A stretch of DNA of 64,000 nucleotides from Nicotiana tabacum (GCF_000715075.1 NC_134082.1:195847948-195911947); one strand, 5' to 3'. Shown: positions 44,141 through 57,729, counted from the stretch's first letter. Notes: a model not told the origin generated them from the sequence alone. A program made the numbers and translations.

Positions 44141-44785
44141 GCTGAAGCCTGCAAATCCTTAGGTCCAAAAATTTACCCCGTGGCCTATCCAAAACTCACC
44201 CCAGCCCTCGAGGATCCAAACCAAACATGCACACCAACCTAAAAACACCATACAGACTCGCTCGTGCATTCAAATATCTAAAATAACATCAACAACTATG
44301 AATTAAACATCAAAATTATGAAATTTCTCAAGAACTTCAAATTTTCCATTTTTCTCAAATATGATCCGATTCACGTCGTTTCAAGTCCGTTTCTTACCAA
44401 ATTACACAAACTTATCTTAAATCATATATAAGACCTGTACCGAGCGCCGAAACCAAAATACGGGCCCGATACCATTGAGTTTTAAACTCATTTCATTTCC
44501 AAAACTCAGAAATAATTTCAGAAAATAATTTTCTTTAAAAATTCATTTCTCGAGCTTGGGACCTTGGAATTCGATTCCGGGCATACGCCAAGTCCCATAT
44601 TTTCCTATGGACCCTCTGGGACCGTCAAATCACAGGTCCGGGTCCGTTTACCCAAATTGTTCACCGAAGTCAACTTAAATTCATTTTAAAGGCAAAATTT
44701 ATCATTTTTAACATAATAGCTTTCCTGCTACGCGCCCGAACTGCGCACACAAATCGAGGTGATGCCGAAAGAGGTTTTTAAGGCC

Positions 44786-45421
44786 TCAGAACGTAAAATT
44801 TACTTTTAAAATAAGTGGATAACTGCTCCACATATGGGACTCGGAATCCCTGGTCGATGCCTCAGCGAGCTGACCTCTCCACTGAACACGAACAGAAGGA
44901 AAACTCTTCGATCTCAACTGACGAACCTGCCGGTCTAGAATAGCCACCAGCTCCTCCTCATAAGACAAGTCCTTGTCCAACTAGATAGTGTTGAAATCTA
45001 ACACGTGGGATGGATCGCCGTGATATTTTCGAAGCATGGACACATGAAACACTGGATGCACGGCTGTTAAGCTCGGCGGCAACGCAAGTCTGTAAGCCAC
45101 CTCTCCCACTCGATCAAGAATCTCAAACGGGCCAATGAACCTAGGGCTAAGCTTGCCCTTCTTCCCAAATCTCATCACGCCCTTCATAGGCGAGACTCGA
45201 AGCAATACCCGCTCACCAACTATGAATGCCAAATCACAAACCTTACGGTCGGCATAACTCTTTTGCCTGGACTGAGTGGTACAAAGCCTATCCTGAATAA
45301 TCCCGACCTTGTCCAAGGTATCCTGAACCAGATCCGTACCCAACAACCGAGCCTCTTCGGGCTCAAACCATCCAACTGGCAACCGATACCGCCTACCATA
45401 CAAAGCCTTATACGGAGCCAT
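44786..45421 (-). pseudogene. Gypsy-B integrase C-terminus and chromodomain-like tail
   Basis: The frame 44981-45421 has MAPYKALYGRRYRLPVGWFE, SYADRKVCDLAFIVGERVLL and GKLSPRFIGPFEILDRVGEV, then HPVFHVSMLRKYHGDPSHVL. After a stop, 44786-44980 has SYEEELVAILDRQVRQLRSK and VRVQWRGQLAEASTRDSESH, the usual C-terminal chromodomain-like end of Tekay/Del elements. That tail is thought to steer insertion into heterochromatin. Confidence 0.88.
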
Positions 45422-46399
45422 CTGGATACTCGACTTGTAGCCGTTGTTGTAGGCAAACTCTGCTAAAGGGAAAAAATGATCCCACGAGCCTCCAATGTCA
45501 ATGACACAAGCTCAGAGCATATCCTTCAAAATCTGAATGGTTCGCTCTGACTGTCCGTCCATCTGAGGGTGAAACGTTGTGCTCAACTCAACCCGTGTGC
45601 CCAACTCTCACTGAACTGCTCTCCAGAAATGGGAGGTAAACTACGTACCTCGATCCGAAATGATAGACTCTGGCACACCATAAAGACGAACAATCTCCTG
45701 GATATAGATCTCAGCTAACCTCCTGGAAGAATAGGAGACTGCCACAGAAATGAAATATGCTGACTTGGTCAGCCTATCAACAATAACTCACACTGCGTCG
45801 AACTTCCTCTGAGTCCGTAGGAGCCCAACAACGAAGTTCATAGTGATACGCTTACACTTTCACTCAGGAATCTCAATCTTCTGGAACAAACCACCTGGCC
45901 TCTAATGCTCGTACTTAACCTGCTGACAGTTCAAACACCGAGCCACATATGCAACGATGTCCTTATTCATTCTTCTCCACCAATAATGCTGCAGCAAATC
46001 CTGATACATCTTCGCGGTGCCTGGATGAATAGAGTACCAGGAGCTTTGGGCCTCCTCTAAAATCAACTCTCGAAGCCCGTCCATATTAGGAACACAAACT
46101 CGACCCTGCAATTTCAAAACTCCATCGTCTCCTAAGGTAACCTGCTTGGCACCTCCGTGCTGCATCGTGTCTCTAAGGACCCACAAATGGGGATCATCAT
46201 ACTGCCGATCACGGATACACTCCAATAAAGAGGAACGAGCGACCGTGCAAGCTAACACACGACCGGGCTCAGAAACATTCAACCTCACGAACTGATTGGC
46301 CAAAGCTTGAACATCCAAAGCAAGTGGTCTCTCACCGACCGGAATATAAGCAAGACTGGCCATACTGGCTGACTTCCTACTCAAAGCATCAGCCACCAC
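45422..46399 (-). pseudogene. Gypsy-B integrase zinc domain and core
   Basis: The frame 45902-46399 has the end of RNase H (MVADALSRKSASMASLAYIP) and the H2C2 module (SSWYSIHPGTAKMYQDLLQH ... ARCLNCQQVKYEH). The core (45422-45901) is broken by stops but is recognisable on the - strand (an IISDRGT-like and an ERTIQ.LKDML-like motif). Confidence 0.85.
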
Positions 46400-47290
46400 A
46401 TTGGCCTTTCCCGATGATATAAGATGGTGATATCATAGTCATTTAACAGCTCCAACCACCTTATCTACCTCAAATTCAACTCCTTCTACTTGAACAAGTA
46501 CTGCAGACTCTTGTGATCCGTGAACACCTCGCATGCCACGCCATACAGATAATGCCTCCAAATCTTCAACGCGTGAACAATGGATGCTAACTCCAAATCA
46601 TGAACCGGATAGTTCTTCTCATGATCTTCAACTACCGTGAAGCATAGGCAATGATCTTGCCAACTTGCATCAACACCGCACCAAGTCCAGTACGAGATGC
46701 ATCACAAAAAACTATATACGGCCTTGAACCTGTGGGCAAAACCAACACTGGTGTCGTAGTCAAAGCTGTCTTGAGCTTCTGAAAGCTCACCTCACACTCG
46801 TCTGACCACCTGAACTGGGCACCCTTCTGGGTCAACCTGGTCATCGGGGTTGCAATGGATGAAAACCCCTCCACAAACCAGCGATAATAGCCTGCCAATC
46901 CCAAGAAACTCCGGATCTATGTAGTTGATGCTGGTCTAGGCCAGTTCTCAACTGCCTCAATCTTCTTCAGATCAACATGAATACCCTCTGCTGATACAAC
47001 ATGACCTAGGAATGCAACTGAACTCAACCAGAACTCACACTTCAAAAATTTAGCATACAACTGACTATCCCTCAAAGTTTGAAGAACCACTCTAAGATGC
47101 TGGTCGTGCTCTTCTCGACTGCGGGAATAGATCAAAATATCATCAATGAAGACTATACGAATGAATCCAAGTAAGGCCTGAACACTCGGTTCATCAAATC
47201 CATAAAAGCTGCTGGGCATTCTCAACCCGAATGACATCACCAAGAACTCATAATGCCCATACTGAGTGCGGAAAACTGTCTTAGGGACAT
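46400..47290 (-). pseudogene. Gypsy-B reverse transcriptase (C-terminal part) and RNase H
   Basis: The frame 46917-47243 has VMSFGLRMPSSFYGF, then the catalytic IVFIDDILIYSRSREEHDQH and AKFLKCEFWLSSVAFLGHVV. The frame 46632-46904 has GLAGYYRWFVEGFSSIATPM and the start of RNase H ([19 protein letters not shown]). A stop after PASTT (46917) and lesions in 46400-46631 break it. The LARD-1 element begins at 47293, so the N-terminal RT half lies at 56149-56500. Confidence 0.88.
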
Positions 47291-47292
47291 AG

Positions 47293-49471
47293 TATCACGA
47301 CCTAAACCGATGGGCCCCGACGGACACCCAATACCTTACTCAACCGATTACCAACATAACGTATCTTTCTTATTACATCATCATATACACATGATATACG
47401 GGCCTAATAGGCCAACATGATTCTTTATAAACTCAAAACATAGGCCGACAAGGCAGTACAATCTTTTATGTACATGACATATGTCTACAAGCCTCTAAGA
47501 ATACATAAATGTCATAAAGGTCGGGACAGAGTCCCGCCATACCAAACAATACACATCTAAATCATACTAACCAAACGAGCAACTCCGAAACAAATGGAGC
47601 GCACAAACATCTTTCGTTGCACTGATAGCCTACTTGGAGGGCTCTCGACCTGTCTATCGGGACCTACGGGCATGAAACACAACGTTCCCAAGCAAAAGGG
47701 ATGTCAGTACGAATAATGTACCGAGTATGTAAGACACATAAATAAATATATAAGAGACATGGAAGACATATAGAGCACATGACTCAACCTGTAATTCTGA
47801 ATAATTTTGTAAATCATAAATTACTTTTAGCGTCATGCATATGCGTATGAATGTCATGTCGTGCATAGGTACATGTTTCATAACATCATCAGCCTCTAAG
47901 GGCATCCCATCATATCATATCGGCCACGATGGGCAAAATCATCATCGTATACCAGCTGATCAGGTGGTGGTACGTATATAACGCCATAACCTTTCCCATA
48001 TTCCATATACATACATATATACGCGTATATAATGCCGTTTGAATCATATTTCAGTCACTGTGGGCAACATCATCATCATATACCAGCTGATCAGGTGGTG
48101 ATGCGTATATAACGCCGTAACCTTTTCCCATATCCCATATACATATATTTACATATATACGCGTATATAACGCCATCTAGTCATGAGTCAATGCACATGT
48201 ATAAATGAGTGAAATGCATGAAAAATACAAAATAATCTCGATATTCCTTCCGGATAAACTTTTTCAACTGCGTATTATTCTGAGACCCATGAACAGAAGA
48301 TAATAATAATTCTCATGGGGAATCAAGAATATAGACACCCCTACTATTTCAATGAATAGAGTAATTTATTTAAAACTGTGTATTTTCTCATTTCTTCAGT
48401 ATAATTTGGACCATGCCAAAAGAAAGAATGGAGGGACTTAACATACCTGGAGTAGGGAAAACTCCGTATAATATTTCGTTGGGATCTCTCACGTTACTGC
48501 TCCTTACCCCAAAAATGAATTAGGACAACAACGATCATGATTCTGTATATCTTTGTTGCATCCATAAGGGTGATTAACTTTTGATTATCGGCCCTAATGC
48601 TTTTGACGTGTTCCAATTTGGCATTTGATGATGTGGCCATCTCTTCATGTTCTTAATTGATGCTAGAAAGATTGGCAGGTGTGGTATCTAGTATTTTTTT
48701 GAGTTTGCTTCTCTTTTGTATTAAATGATTGTATAATTCCAACTTAAAATGATTCTACTCTATAAATAGGATTCATGGGAACCAGGTTGTTGAGATGCCA
48801 TTTATTGGAACATGATATATGTATCGGCGTCAAGGAATGTGCCGTCGGCTTCTCATTATAGATAGCCACCTAGGATAGTTAATTGCTTAGTCACTACATG
48901 TGGTAAGCTAGTGTTGCCACATATTTTTGGAGTATAATTAATTAAATTTTATCCACTTATTAGTTAATCGGGTAATGTTCTGTTACCCGGTAATTAATCA
49001 ATTGCCCGCATAATTTAAAAATTGCCATAAATTACTTAAAATTCTAATTATTTTCAAAATACTTTATATATTATACTACCGTAGTCATGTGGTACTTTGC
49101 ATGGTACTAGTTTATAAGTACCGAGTATTTTTGCTTGAGCCGTATTTTATCCCAAAATACCAAATTTCAACGAAATTCATTTTCTTCGACTTGCTTCCCC
49201 TCTCACCTTCACGAATTTATTCATCACTTACAATCCTTATAATCTCCAAATAATATTTTCTTTGGACTGATGTCAATTACCTTACGACAAATTCAACGTA
49301 AAATACTGCAGGGTGCAACATTGTCGTAACTTATTACTGCAAAGCGTAACATCACCGTAATGTAATACTGCCGGATACAACATTTTCATAACTTAATACC
49401 GCATGACATAATTTCAATCGTAATATATTACTACAAAGCATAACATCGACGTAATACTGCGGGGCGTAACA
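47293..49471 (-). repeat. LARD-1 3' LTR
   Basis: A 2179-bp LTR, reading TGTTACGCCCCGCAGTATTA...GTGATA on the - strand. It aligns with 53953-56143. It contains two ~120-bp tandem units (47935-48180) with ACCAGCTGATCAGGTGGTGG, and a degenerate ~35-bp tandem array at its inner tip (49298-49471). Confidence 0.93.
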
Positions 49472-49489
49472 TTATCCCCCCCTTTGGAA
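49472..49489 (-). promoter_or_regulatory. polypurine tract of LARD-1
   Basis: On the - strand, CCAAAGGGGGGGATAA abuts the 3' LTR. Confidence 0.9.
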
Positions 49490-52400
49490 CATTTGTCCTC
49501 GAATGTTGACTGATGCACTTATCATTTTTATAACTTATATCTTCCGAATACTTTAGAACTTCCCTTGGAATCTAGGTGACTGTTCTGTGCATAAGTCCAA
49601 AGTCCAGGGCATTCCTACCTTAGGCCTCCTTCTCATACCACAACATAGTCAGAATCTTTCCAATCTCGTAACTGTTGCTACCTTTCATCATGCAACCTGT
49701 ACAATTTTGACCTTGTGTGTGTCCAAGCTTTAGGCTTCATATGTAGAGCTTGATAAGATGTCCCTTTGGGCATCTATGAGTATACTGAAGTTTTTCGCTC
49801 GGTACTTTGTTGAATTCACGAATATTGCTATATTTTATCGCATAGGTCCGTTTAGCCATCTGTATGAATTTACTGCCATAACACTTACTTTAATTTGTCA
49901 TTGCTGAGGTCTGCTACCAAATCCCAGCTTACTCTCGTTGCTTATTCCATTTGTATAAATTTAAGTCCTTTAATGCTTCCCCATTACTGCTCATCTTTAG
50001 AATGACGGCCTAATCTCATCTCATACTTTGTGACTTTTGTCCATCTATTGTTGATTCACATCAATATTGATCTACAATATACAACTGATAACTTGAAACT
50101 TCTTACGTAATACTTTTCCCCTAGGGCTTACGTTGCCTCAAGGAATATTCGAAGTGATTCCCATAATCGTATTTCATAGTGTCTCAATGTGATTCACCTT
50201 ATGAGAGTATCCTAATTTCGTGCCGCCAGCGAAATGTTTTCTCCTTCTCTTTATTTTTCTTTTTCAAATCATTATTCAAACGAAGGCCCAAACATCATTC
50301 TTTATCTGACACAATTATATCCTCATTTTATTACCAAGTCAACATTTCATTCCTTCTAAATGCTATTAATCTTAGACTCCTTTGAGTTCATTAAGGCTAT
50401 AGTGAGCTTTGTATAACATAGAGAATCCATTAGCTCCCTTATTTTCATGGGCCTAATCTTGAGGACTAATCCATTCTCATCACCTTCTCACTTACCTTTT
50501 CTCGTTCTTACATCCTGTCATAAAACTTTGTCGCTTTACTATACTTTAGCTTGCGACCTATACATATCTATTTATACTACTCGTAATCTTCCTTCAACTT
50601 GCTTGAATTTCCTTGTGTTATTTTAGAACATCAGGCGAGACATCACATCTTATCTAACTCTTCTTTATTTTCTTAACTAGATATGTTAGTATTTAGAAAC
50701 CATAGGTTGGAAGATATGTCGCCGATGATGCCGCTATCACTCCTGGTTATTGGATCCCCGTGCTTATAGCCTTCTATCTGAAGTATGGATTATTCATGAT
50801 CTTCTACCTTTGAGTATCTCGTACGTTGTTCACCTTTACCTTACATACCTTAAAATTTCACATCGTATCTCCTATATTTTTCCTGACCTCACTTCCACCT
50901 AGGTGTAATTCACGTCCATAACTTAAAGTTCTATTATAATACTCGCACCTCTGCCACATACACAATCCGATGAGAGCTTCGTACTGACTTCTTATAAGGC
51001 TGGTACTTCTTCTTAGCTGGCTTTCTTGTAGAGCCATTATAGATTATGGTTTTTATGTTATTTCTCTTGAACTTCTGATATTAGGAGTGATTCTTTCATG
51101 TTCTCAAGCACAACTTCTATAATTTTTCTAGGTCCAATAATCACACTCTTTATTTACTTGGGTGATGTAATTCTTTAGCTTTCTCTTCCTCCCGATCAAC
51201 CTTTATGTAGGCTTAAGCTATATTCCGATCTGTGGCTCATGGTATCAGTTATTACCTTAGCCTTTCATGGGCATTATGGAATATCCATGATACAATCTTC
51301 TAACAATTCAATCCTTTGTCTATGCCTTGGGCTCAATTCTTTCTTTTTTTAAACTTATACCAGAGTCTTCTATGGTTATATGATTGTCAACAAGTATAAT
51401 GCTCCAAAATCTTAAGTGTATCCATAACGTACTAACTCTGGATCATTGATCGAATGATTCCTTTCGTTCCATCTCAGCTTTCTTTAAACGTATGCAATTA
51501 CTTTTCTTAGTCTTTCTGCCCCTTGTTGCATGCATACTTAACTCATCCTAGTTCCCACATATGCCAGAATTTTTGTGCAACTTATATAGTCTCGAATATT
51601 ACCTTCGATCTTTCTTCTCGTTCATTAGACACGGTAGGTGCCACTTTCTTTTGGAGGGCATACAATTTTTGTTGTGAGACTGCTTTTACATGACCCTTTC
51701 TTCATTAGGTTACTGTGCTTAGGTTGAAACCTTCTTCCTCATTTCCTAAGCTGGTCCTTCACTGTAGTGCTTAGGAAGGATCCTCTGACTCTTGTAAAGA
51801 TGTGAGCTTATTATATCGTATACTTGATGGACCTTCTACTGTCCTTCCTTGCCTATACTTATCTGTAGTTACTTATCTCCACTCCCTTGTGCTTGTGGGG
51901 TTGCTTCTAGACTAATATTTTGACCGTCTTCCTAGTGGCACTCTCTTTTATTTTCGTAACACTCATACAGTACCTTTTTAACTTCTCCAACTCCTATATG
52001 AATATATCTCAAGTGTTACGATGTCATAACTACGGGGTTAAATTCTCCATGTTGGGGTTTACTACATTTATCTTGCATGATCTGCTGATTTGTCAGTAAC
52101 TTCTTTTTTAGTCGCGACTAGGCTTTTCCTGAATCAACTACTAACTACTCGCTGGCCCATTCTCATGTCAATATTCCGTGAAATCTTTCTTAGGTTATTT
52201 TCGTTAACTTAACTTATGTCTCGCACTGACTCCTTTTCTATCAATAACATCTCAGGCAAGGACCCTTACTTCCTCTCATTGACGTCGTGTTTGCATAATG
52301 TTCTGGAATTGTAGCATATATGTAGGAGCTGAAAAAGTGTAATCTCATTCCTTTTTCGTGTTTACCGCATTCTTCATTTATTACTCCATATTCCTCCCTC

Positions 52401-53936
52401 CAGGGGAGTACTAAGACTTGGAGCCATGATGACCTGCCTACAGATGTTTTTCGTCTTCATTTTTGGCATCCTTTCACACCATTGATGACTTGTACTCGCC
52501 TTGCAGTAATCCTTCCGTACCAAGGATATCAAAATCCCTTACTCACGAGGGTGAAATTTAGTATAACTGGCACATACAGTCCCTTAAGCTGAACTTTGCT
52601 CACATTGCTTGCTGTAGGGAAACGTCTTCCTAAATGATCATTCTTTGAATTTCTCATGAATCTTCTTTTGTCGTCCATTCTATTATTAGCGGAACAAAAT
52701 CTGAAGTTCTTATGATGGCGACTATCACCAGTCACTCAGTCCCTAATTCATGTTTAGTTTATCTTGTTCACCAATCCATACTTGTTCTATTACTCTGGGG
52801 TCTAAATTTTCCTCTTGGTAATCACGCTAGAATTGCGAATTTATTTCTTGAAATGAGGACATGATTGTATGGCCTATACTCTTTTGTTGTCCTAAGGCTT
52901 GTCACTTCTCGTTTCTTCTTTCACTTGACTATAGATTTTGTAATATTATCATCTTTTGATATACCGTTGTCATCCATGTATCACATCTTACTCATAATGC
53001 TTCATTAACTCTTTTCTTATTTCCCGCCAACATTTATGCCTATCACTTTATTCTGAAAACTTGAACAAGACATTTTTTTGTTCTTAGCTTCCCTTTGCTC
53101 TATCCAATGGCTCTTAAAGTTGTTTAACGTTCTCGCTTTACTAGGGATGCGAGACACACTTAGGTAATATTTATCCCTTCAAGGCTTATAGTGCATTTCT
53201 TTGTAGTACTCATATCTGGCTGCACTATTTCAGAGTGCACCATCTGGTGTCTCATAAAGAGATCTATTAGCATATTTGCAATATCCTTCAGAAATGTCAA
53301 CTAACGCAAACAATTCATCTATCATATCTTCTTATACTACTTCTGTTAATCCCCATAGGGCATATCTGGAATGGGTGCGACCAATTGTATATACCTATGT
53401 TACTATTGAATATAACTCAAAAAGCTTATGTTCATCTGCCTCAATTATAAACACTGTTAGCCTTCATTAATTGGGTGCCTCGTAACCTTTTTCATCTTGC
53501 TTTCTTTGCTTGTTGAAACCTGTATTTATCTTCTTAATCTCTCATTATTTTTTACCATAAAGATGGATAGACATTCTTGCCTTAAGGCTTCTTATCAGGA
53601 AGCTTGCACCTTTTAGTACACCCACGATCTGCTAAAGACCTCATATTTACTGATCGTAGGCATTATACAAAAATTCAATTCCTCTGACTCAGCTCTTCCA
53701 CAACTATCTCTCTTTCCAATCCTTCTTTCCGGATGTAGGTATCGTCTTATTACGAATAATAAAAAGAATTTCGGAATTTGAATTCTTATAAGTGAGCTCT
53801 ACCACATGATCTAGAGTAAGAAGAAAGAGTGACAATCCTAAATATCATGTGGCCTCCTACTTATAAGTATGGTGCATGACACACCCATAAACAAGACTCT
53901 ACTAGACACGGCTTGTAGACTCCCTAGGACAGAACT
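49490..53936 (-). other. LARD-1 interior, no coding capacity
   Basis: About 4.4 kb without any recognisable gag, protease, RT or integrase motif on either strand. The longest frames are under 75 codons and resemble nothing. The + strand is pyrimidine-rich (CT-biased), i.e. the transcript strand is purine-rich. The first ~600 bp inside the primer site are also present in LARD-2 (62775 onward) with good similarity, so the non-coding interior is a family property rather than decay of one copy. Confidence 0.8.
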
Positions 53937-53948
53937 ACTCTGATACCA
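53937..53948 (-). promoter_or_regulatory. primer binding site, LARD-1
   Basis: TGGTATCAGAGT on the - strand, a near-perfect initiator tRNA-Met match, lies four bases inside the 5' LTR. Confidence 0.9.
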
Positions 53949-53952
53949 CTTT

Positions 53953-56143
53953 TGTCACAACCCAAACTGATGGGCCGCGATGGACACCCGGTACCTTACT
54001 CAACCGAGTACCAACGTAACGTATCTTTCTTATTACATCATCATATACACATGACATAGGGCCTAATAGGCCAACATGAATCTTTATAAACTCAAAACAT
54101 AGGCCGACAAGGCCGTGCAGTCTTTTATGTATACGACATATGTCAACAAGCCTCTAAGAATACATAAATGTCATAAAGGTCGGGACAGAGTCCCGCCATA
54201 CCAAACAATACACGTCTAAATCATACTAACCAAACGAGCAACTACGATGCAAATGGAGCGCACCAACATCTTCCGCTGCACTGATAGCCTACTTGGAGGG
54301 CTCTTGACCTGTCTATTGGGACCTGCGGGCATGAAACGCAGCGTCCCCAGGCAAAAGGGACGTCAGTACAAATAATGTACCGAGTATGTAAGACACATAA
54401 ATAAATACATAAGAGACATTGAAGACATATAGAGTACATGACTTAACCTGTAAGTCTGAATAACTTTGTAAATCATAAATTACTTTTAGCGTCATGCATA
54501 TGCGTATGAATATCATGTCATGCATATGCGTATGAATATCATGTCATGCATAGGTACATGTTTCATAACATCATCAGCCTCTAAGGGCATCCCATCATAT
54601 CATATCGGCCACTGTGGGTAAAATCATCATCGTATACCAGCTGATCAGGTGGTGGTGCGTATATAACGCCATAACCTTTCCCAAATCCCATTTGAATACA
54701 TACCCATATATGCGTATATAACGCCGTTTGAATCATATTTCAGCCATTGTGGGCAACATCATCATCATATACCAGCTGATCAGGTGGTGGTGCGTATATA
54801 ACGCCGTAACCTTTTCCCATATCCCATATACATATATTTACATATATACGCGTATCTGGTTATGGGTCAATGCATATGTATAAATGAGTGAAATGCATGA
54901 AAAATAAATAATAATCTCGATATTCCTTCTGGATAAACTTTTTTAACTGCGTATTATTCTAAGACCCAAGAACAAAAGATAATAATAATTTATATGGGGA
55001 ATCAAGAATATAGACACCCCTACTATTTCTATGAATAGAGTAATTTATAGAAAATTGTGTATTTGTTCGTTTCTTCAGTATAATTTGGACCATGCCAAAA
55101 GAAAGAAGGGAGGGTAACATACCTGGAGTAGGGAAAACTCCATATAATATTTCGATGGGATCTCTCACGTTTCTGATCCTTACCCCAAAAATGAATTAGG
55201 ACAACAACGATCATGATTCTGTATAGCTTTGCTGCATCCATAAGGGTGATTAACTTTTGATTATCGACCCTAATGCTTTTGACGTGTTCCAATTTGGCAT
55301 TTGATGATGTGGCCATCTCTTCATGCGCTTAATTGATGCTAGAAAAATTGGCAGATATGGTATCTAGTATTTTTTTGAGTTTGCTTCTCTTTTGTATTAA
55401 ATGATTGTATAATACCAACTTAAAATGATTCTACTCTATAAATAGGATTCATGGGAACCAGGTTGTTGAGATGCCATTTATTGGAACATGATATATGTAT
55501 CGGCGTCAAGGAATGTGTCGTCGGCTTCTCATTATAGATAGCCACCTAGGATAGTTAATTGCTTAGTTACTACATGTGGTAAGCTAGTGATGTCACATGT
55601 CTTTGGAGTATAATTAATTATGTTTTATCCACTTATTAGTTAACCGGGTAATATTCTGTTATCCGGTAATTAATCAATTGCCCGTAGAATTTAAAAATTG
55701 CCATAAATTACTTAAAATTCTACTTATTTTCAAAATACTTTATATATTATACTACCATAGTCATGTGGTACCTTGCATGGTACTAGTTTTTAATTATCGA
55801 GTATTTTAGCTTTAGCCGTATTTTATCCCAAAATACCAAATTTCAACGAAATTCATTTTCTTTGACTTGCTTCCCCTCTCACCTTCACGAATGTATTCAT
55901 CATTTACAATCCTTATAATCTCCAAATAATCTTTTCCTTGGACTGATGTCAATTACCTTACGAACAACGTAAAATACTACAGGGTGCAATAAACGTCGTA
56001 ACTTATTACTTCGAAGCGTAACATCAACGTAATGTAATACTGTTGGGTACAACACTGTCGTAACTTAATACCACAGGACGTAACATCAATCGTAATATAT
56101 TACTATAGGGCATAACATCGACGTAATACTGCGGGGCGTAACA
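53953..56143 (-). repeat. LARD-1 5' LTR
   Basis: A 2191-bp LTR, the direct repeat of 47293-49471, with the same internal ~120-bp units (54610-54850) and tip array (55970-56143). Confidence 0.93.
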
Positions 56144-56148
56144 CATCG

Positions 56149-57060
56149 GATGCCCTAATCCTCAACTGTTGACAGCCAGATCTCAAGTCAATCTTCGAAA
56201 ATACATTGGCACCCTAAAGTTGATTAAACAAATCATCAAAGCTCGTCAACGGATACTTATTCTTGATTGTAACCTTGTTCAACTGCCGATAATCAATACA
56301 CATTCTCATCGATCCGTCCTTCTTCTTAACAAACAACACCGACGCACCCAAGGTGAAACACTAGGACTAATGAAACCTTTCTCAAGCAAGTCTTGCAACT
56401 GCTCCTTCAACTTTTTCAACTCAGGTGGGGCCATACGATACGGCGGGATAGAAATGGGCTGAGTGCCCGGAGCCAAATCAATGCAAAAGTCAATATCCGT
56501 GTCGGGTGGCATGCCCGGCAGGTCTGAAAGAAATACCTTAGGAAACTCACGAACAACAGGCACATAATCAATAGAAGGAATCTCAGCACTAGAATCACGA
56601 ATATATGCCAAATAGGCCAAGCACCCCTTCTCGATCATACACCAAGCCTTCACATGAGAGATAACACTATGGGTAAAATGACCAGGAGTCCCCCTCCACT
56701 CTAAACGAGGTAAACCCGACAAGGTTAAAGTCACAGTCTTGGCATGACAGTCCAAGATAGCATGGAAAGGTGATAACCAGTTCATCCACAATAAGACATC
56801 AAAATCAACCATGTCCAGAAGTAACAAATCTACACGGGTCTCAAGACCCCCAATCACAACTATACAAGAACGATGGAATCGATCTACCATAATAGAATTA
56901 CCCACCGGTGTAGACACATATATAGGGACACTCAAGGAATCACTAGGCATGACCAGATACGGTGCAAAATAGGATGACACATAGAAGTATGTAGACCCTG
57001 GATCGAATAAAATTGAAGCATCTCTGCCACAAACCAGAACAGTACATGTGATAGTTGCAT
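56149..57060 (-). pseudogene. Gypsy-B protease and RT N-terminus
   Basis: The protease site reads ASILFDPGSTYFYVSS (near 57000-57045), where DPGS stands for the DSGA/DTGA of other families, as in many Del elements. The frame 56306-56980 continues with YFAPYLVMPSDSLSVPIYVS, VDLLLLDMVDFDVLLWMNWL and the RT entry GMPPDTDIDFCIDLAPGTQP, then ISIPPYRMAPPELKKLKEQL. After VSPWV it shifts frame. The rest of RT up to the LARD-1 insertion is broken. Confidence 0.88.
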
Positions 57061-57302
57061 CAGAAGCCTCAAGCCTAGCTGGAAAAGCATAACATCGGGG
57101 CTGGGCCCCACCACCCTGGACTACATCGCTAGGAAGGCCTGCAGCTGGCTGGCCTCTACCTCTAGCAGTCTGAGCTCCACCTCTAACACCTCTACCTCCA
57201 CCTCTAGCACCTCTACCCCCACCCTAGCTGGCGGAACGGGCGGTGGAACACCTGGTGCTTGAACTATAGCACGGGAACCCTGTTGCTGCTACTGAGTACC
57301 CA

Positions 57303-57729
57303 CTAATCTCGGACAAGCCCTCCGGATGTGACCATACTCACTATACTCAAAACATCTACCTGAATGTTGCGGCTGAGGAAACTGAGACTGACTTTGGTGA
57401 CCTGAATGACCAACCTAAAAACTCTGGAGCGGCGGTGCATTGATAGGAGCTGGTGGTGCACTGTAGGGCTGCTGATCAGAATACTGCATGTGAGAACCAC
57501 GACCACCTGAAGCACCGTGAGAAACCTGAAGGGCTGACTGTAAAGGCCTAGGAGGATGGCCTCTACCATACGAATCTCTACCTACAGACGAGGTACCACT
57601 AAATCGGCCTGAATGACGATGCCTCTTGTCAGACCCCTGACCACCTCCCTGCAATAGAACCATCTCAACTCTCCTGACCACATTGGCCGCCTCCTGAAAG
57701 GAAATCTCATTCCCCTTCTCCTTGGCCAT
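57303..57729 (-). pseudogene. Gypsy-B gag, C-terminal part with damaged zinc knuckle
   Basis: The frame 57415-57729 has the EISFQEAANVVRRVEM region and a Gln/Pro/Ser-rich stretch. In another phase at ~57300-57350 the knuckle reads CFEYSEYGHIRRACPR, with the second Cys changed to Tyr. 57061-57302 is a Gly/Arg-rich broken linker to the protease. Confidence 0.8.

Larger units (their letters stand above)
41294..44788 (-). repeat. Gypsy-B 3' LTR (with MITE inside)
   Basis: The left boundary is clear, repeating 58815 onward. The inner boundary is approximate; TGAGGCCTTAAAAACC on the - strand (ending 44788) is my best guess for the LTR start. The length is ~3.5 kb, or ~2.8 kb without the MITE. It contains a 34-bp tandem repeat (42040-42975), a TCGCAWTTGCGA palindrome array (43917-44140) and a TATA-like box (43895-43904). 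Confidence 0.7.
47293..56143 (-). mobile_element. LARD-1, coding-free LTR retrotransposon derivative
   Basis: An 8851-bp element with two ~2.18-kb LTRs, an initiator-Met primer site, a strong purine tract and a 5-bp duplication (CATAG at 47288-47292, CATCG at 56144-56148, one mismatch). The 4.48-kb interior has no gag or pol. LTRs differ at ~9% over the first ~118 bp (hand count). It interrupts the RT of Gypsy-B. A second family member starts at 59730 on the + strand. Confidence 0.9.

Noticed and set aside
47654..47905. Frames repeated at 47654-47905 and 54313-54525 suggesting a conserved small protein
   Set aside because: They lie inside the two LARD-1 LTRs, so repetition is due to the LTRs, and a third copy in LARD-2 does not keep the frame.
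49490..53936. Decayed gag-pol in LARD-1
   Set aside because: No RT, integrase, protease or zinc-knuckle motif could be read in any frame, while much older-looking elements in the window remain readable.
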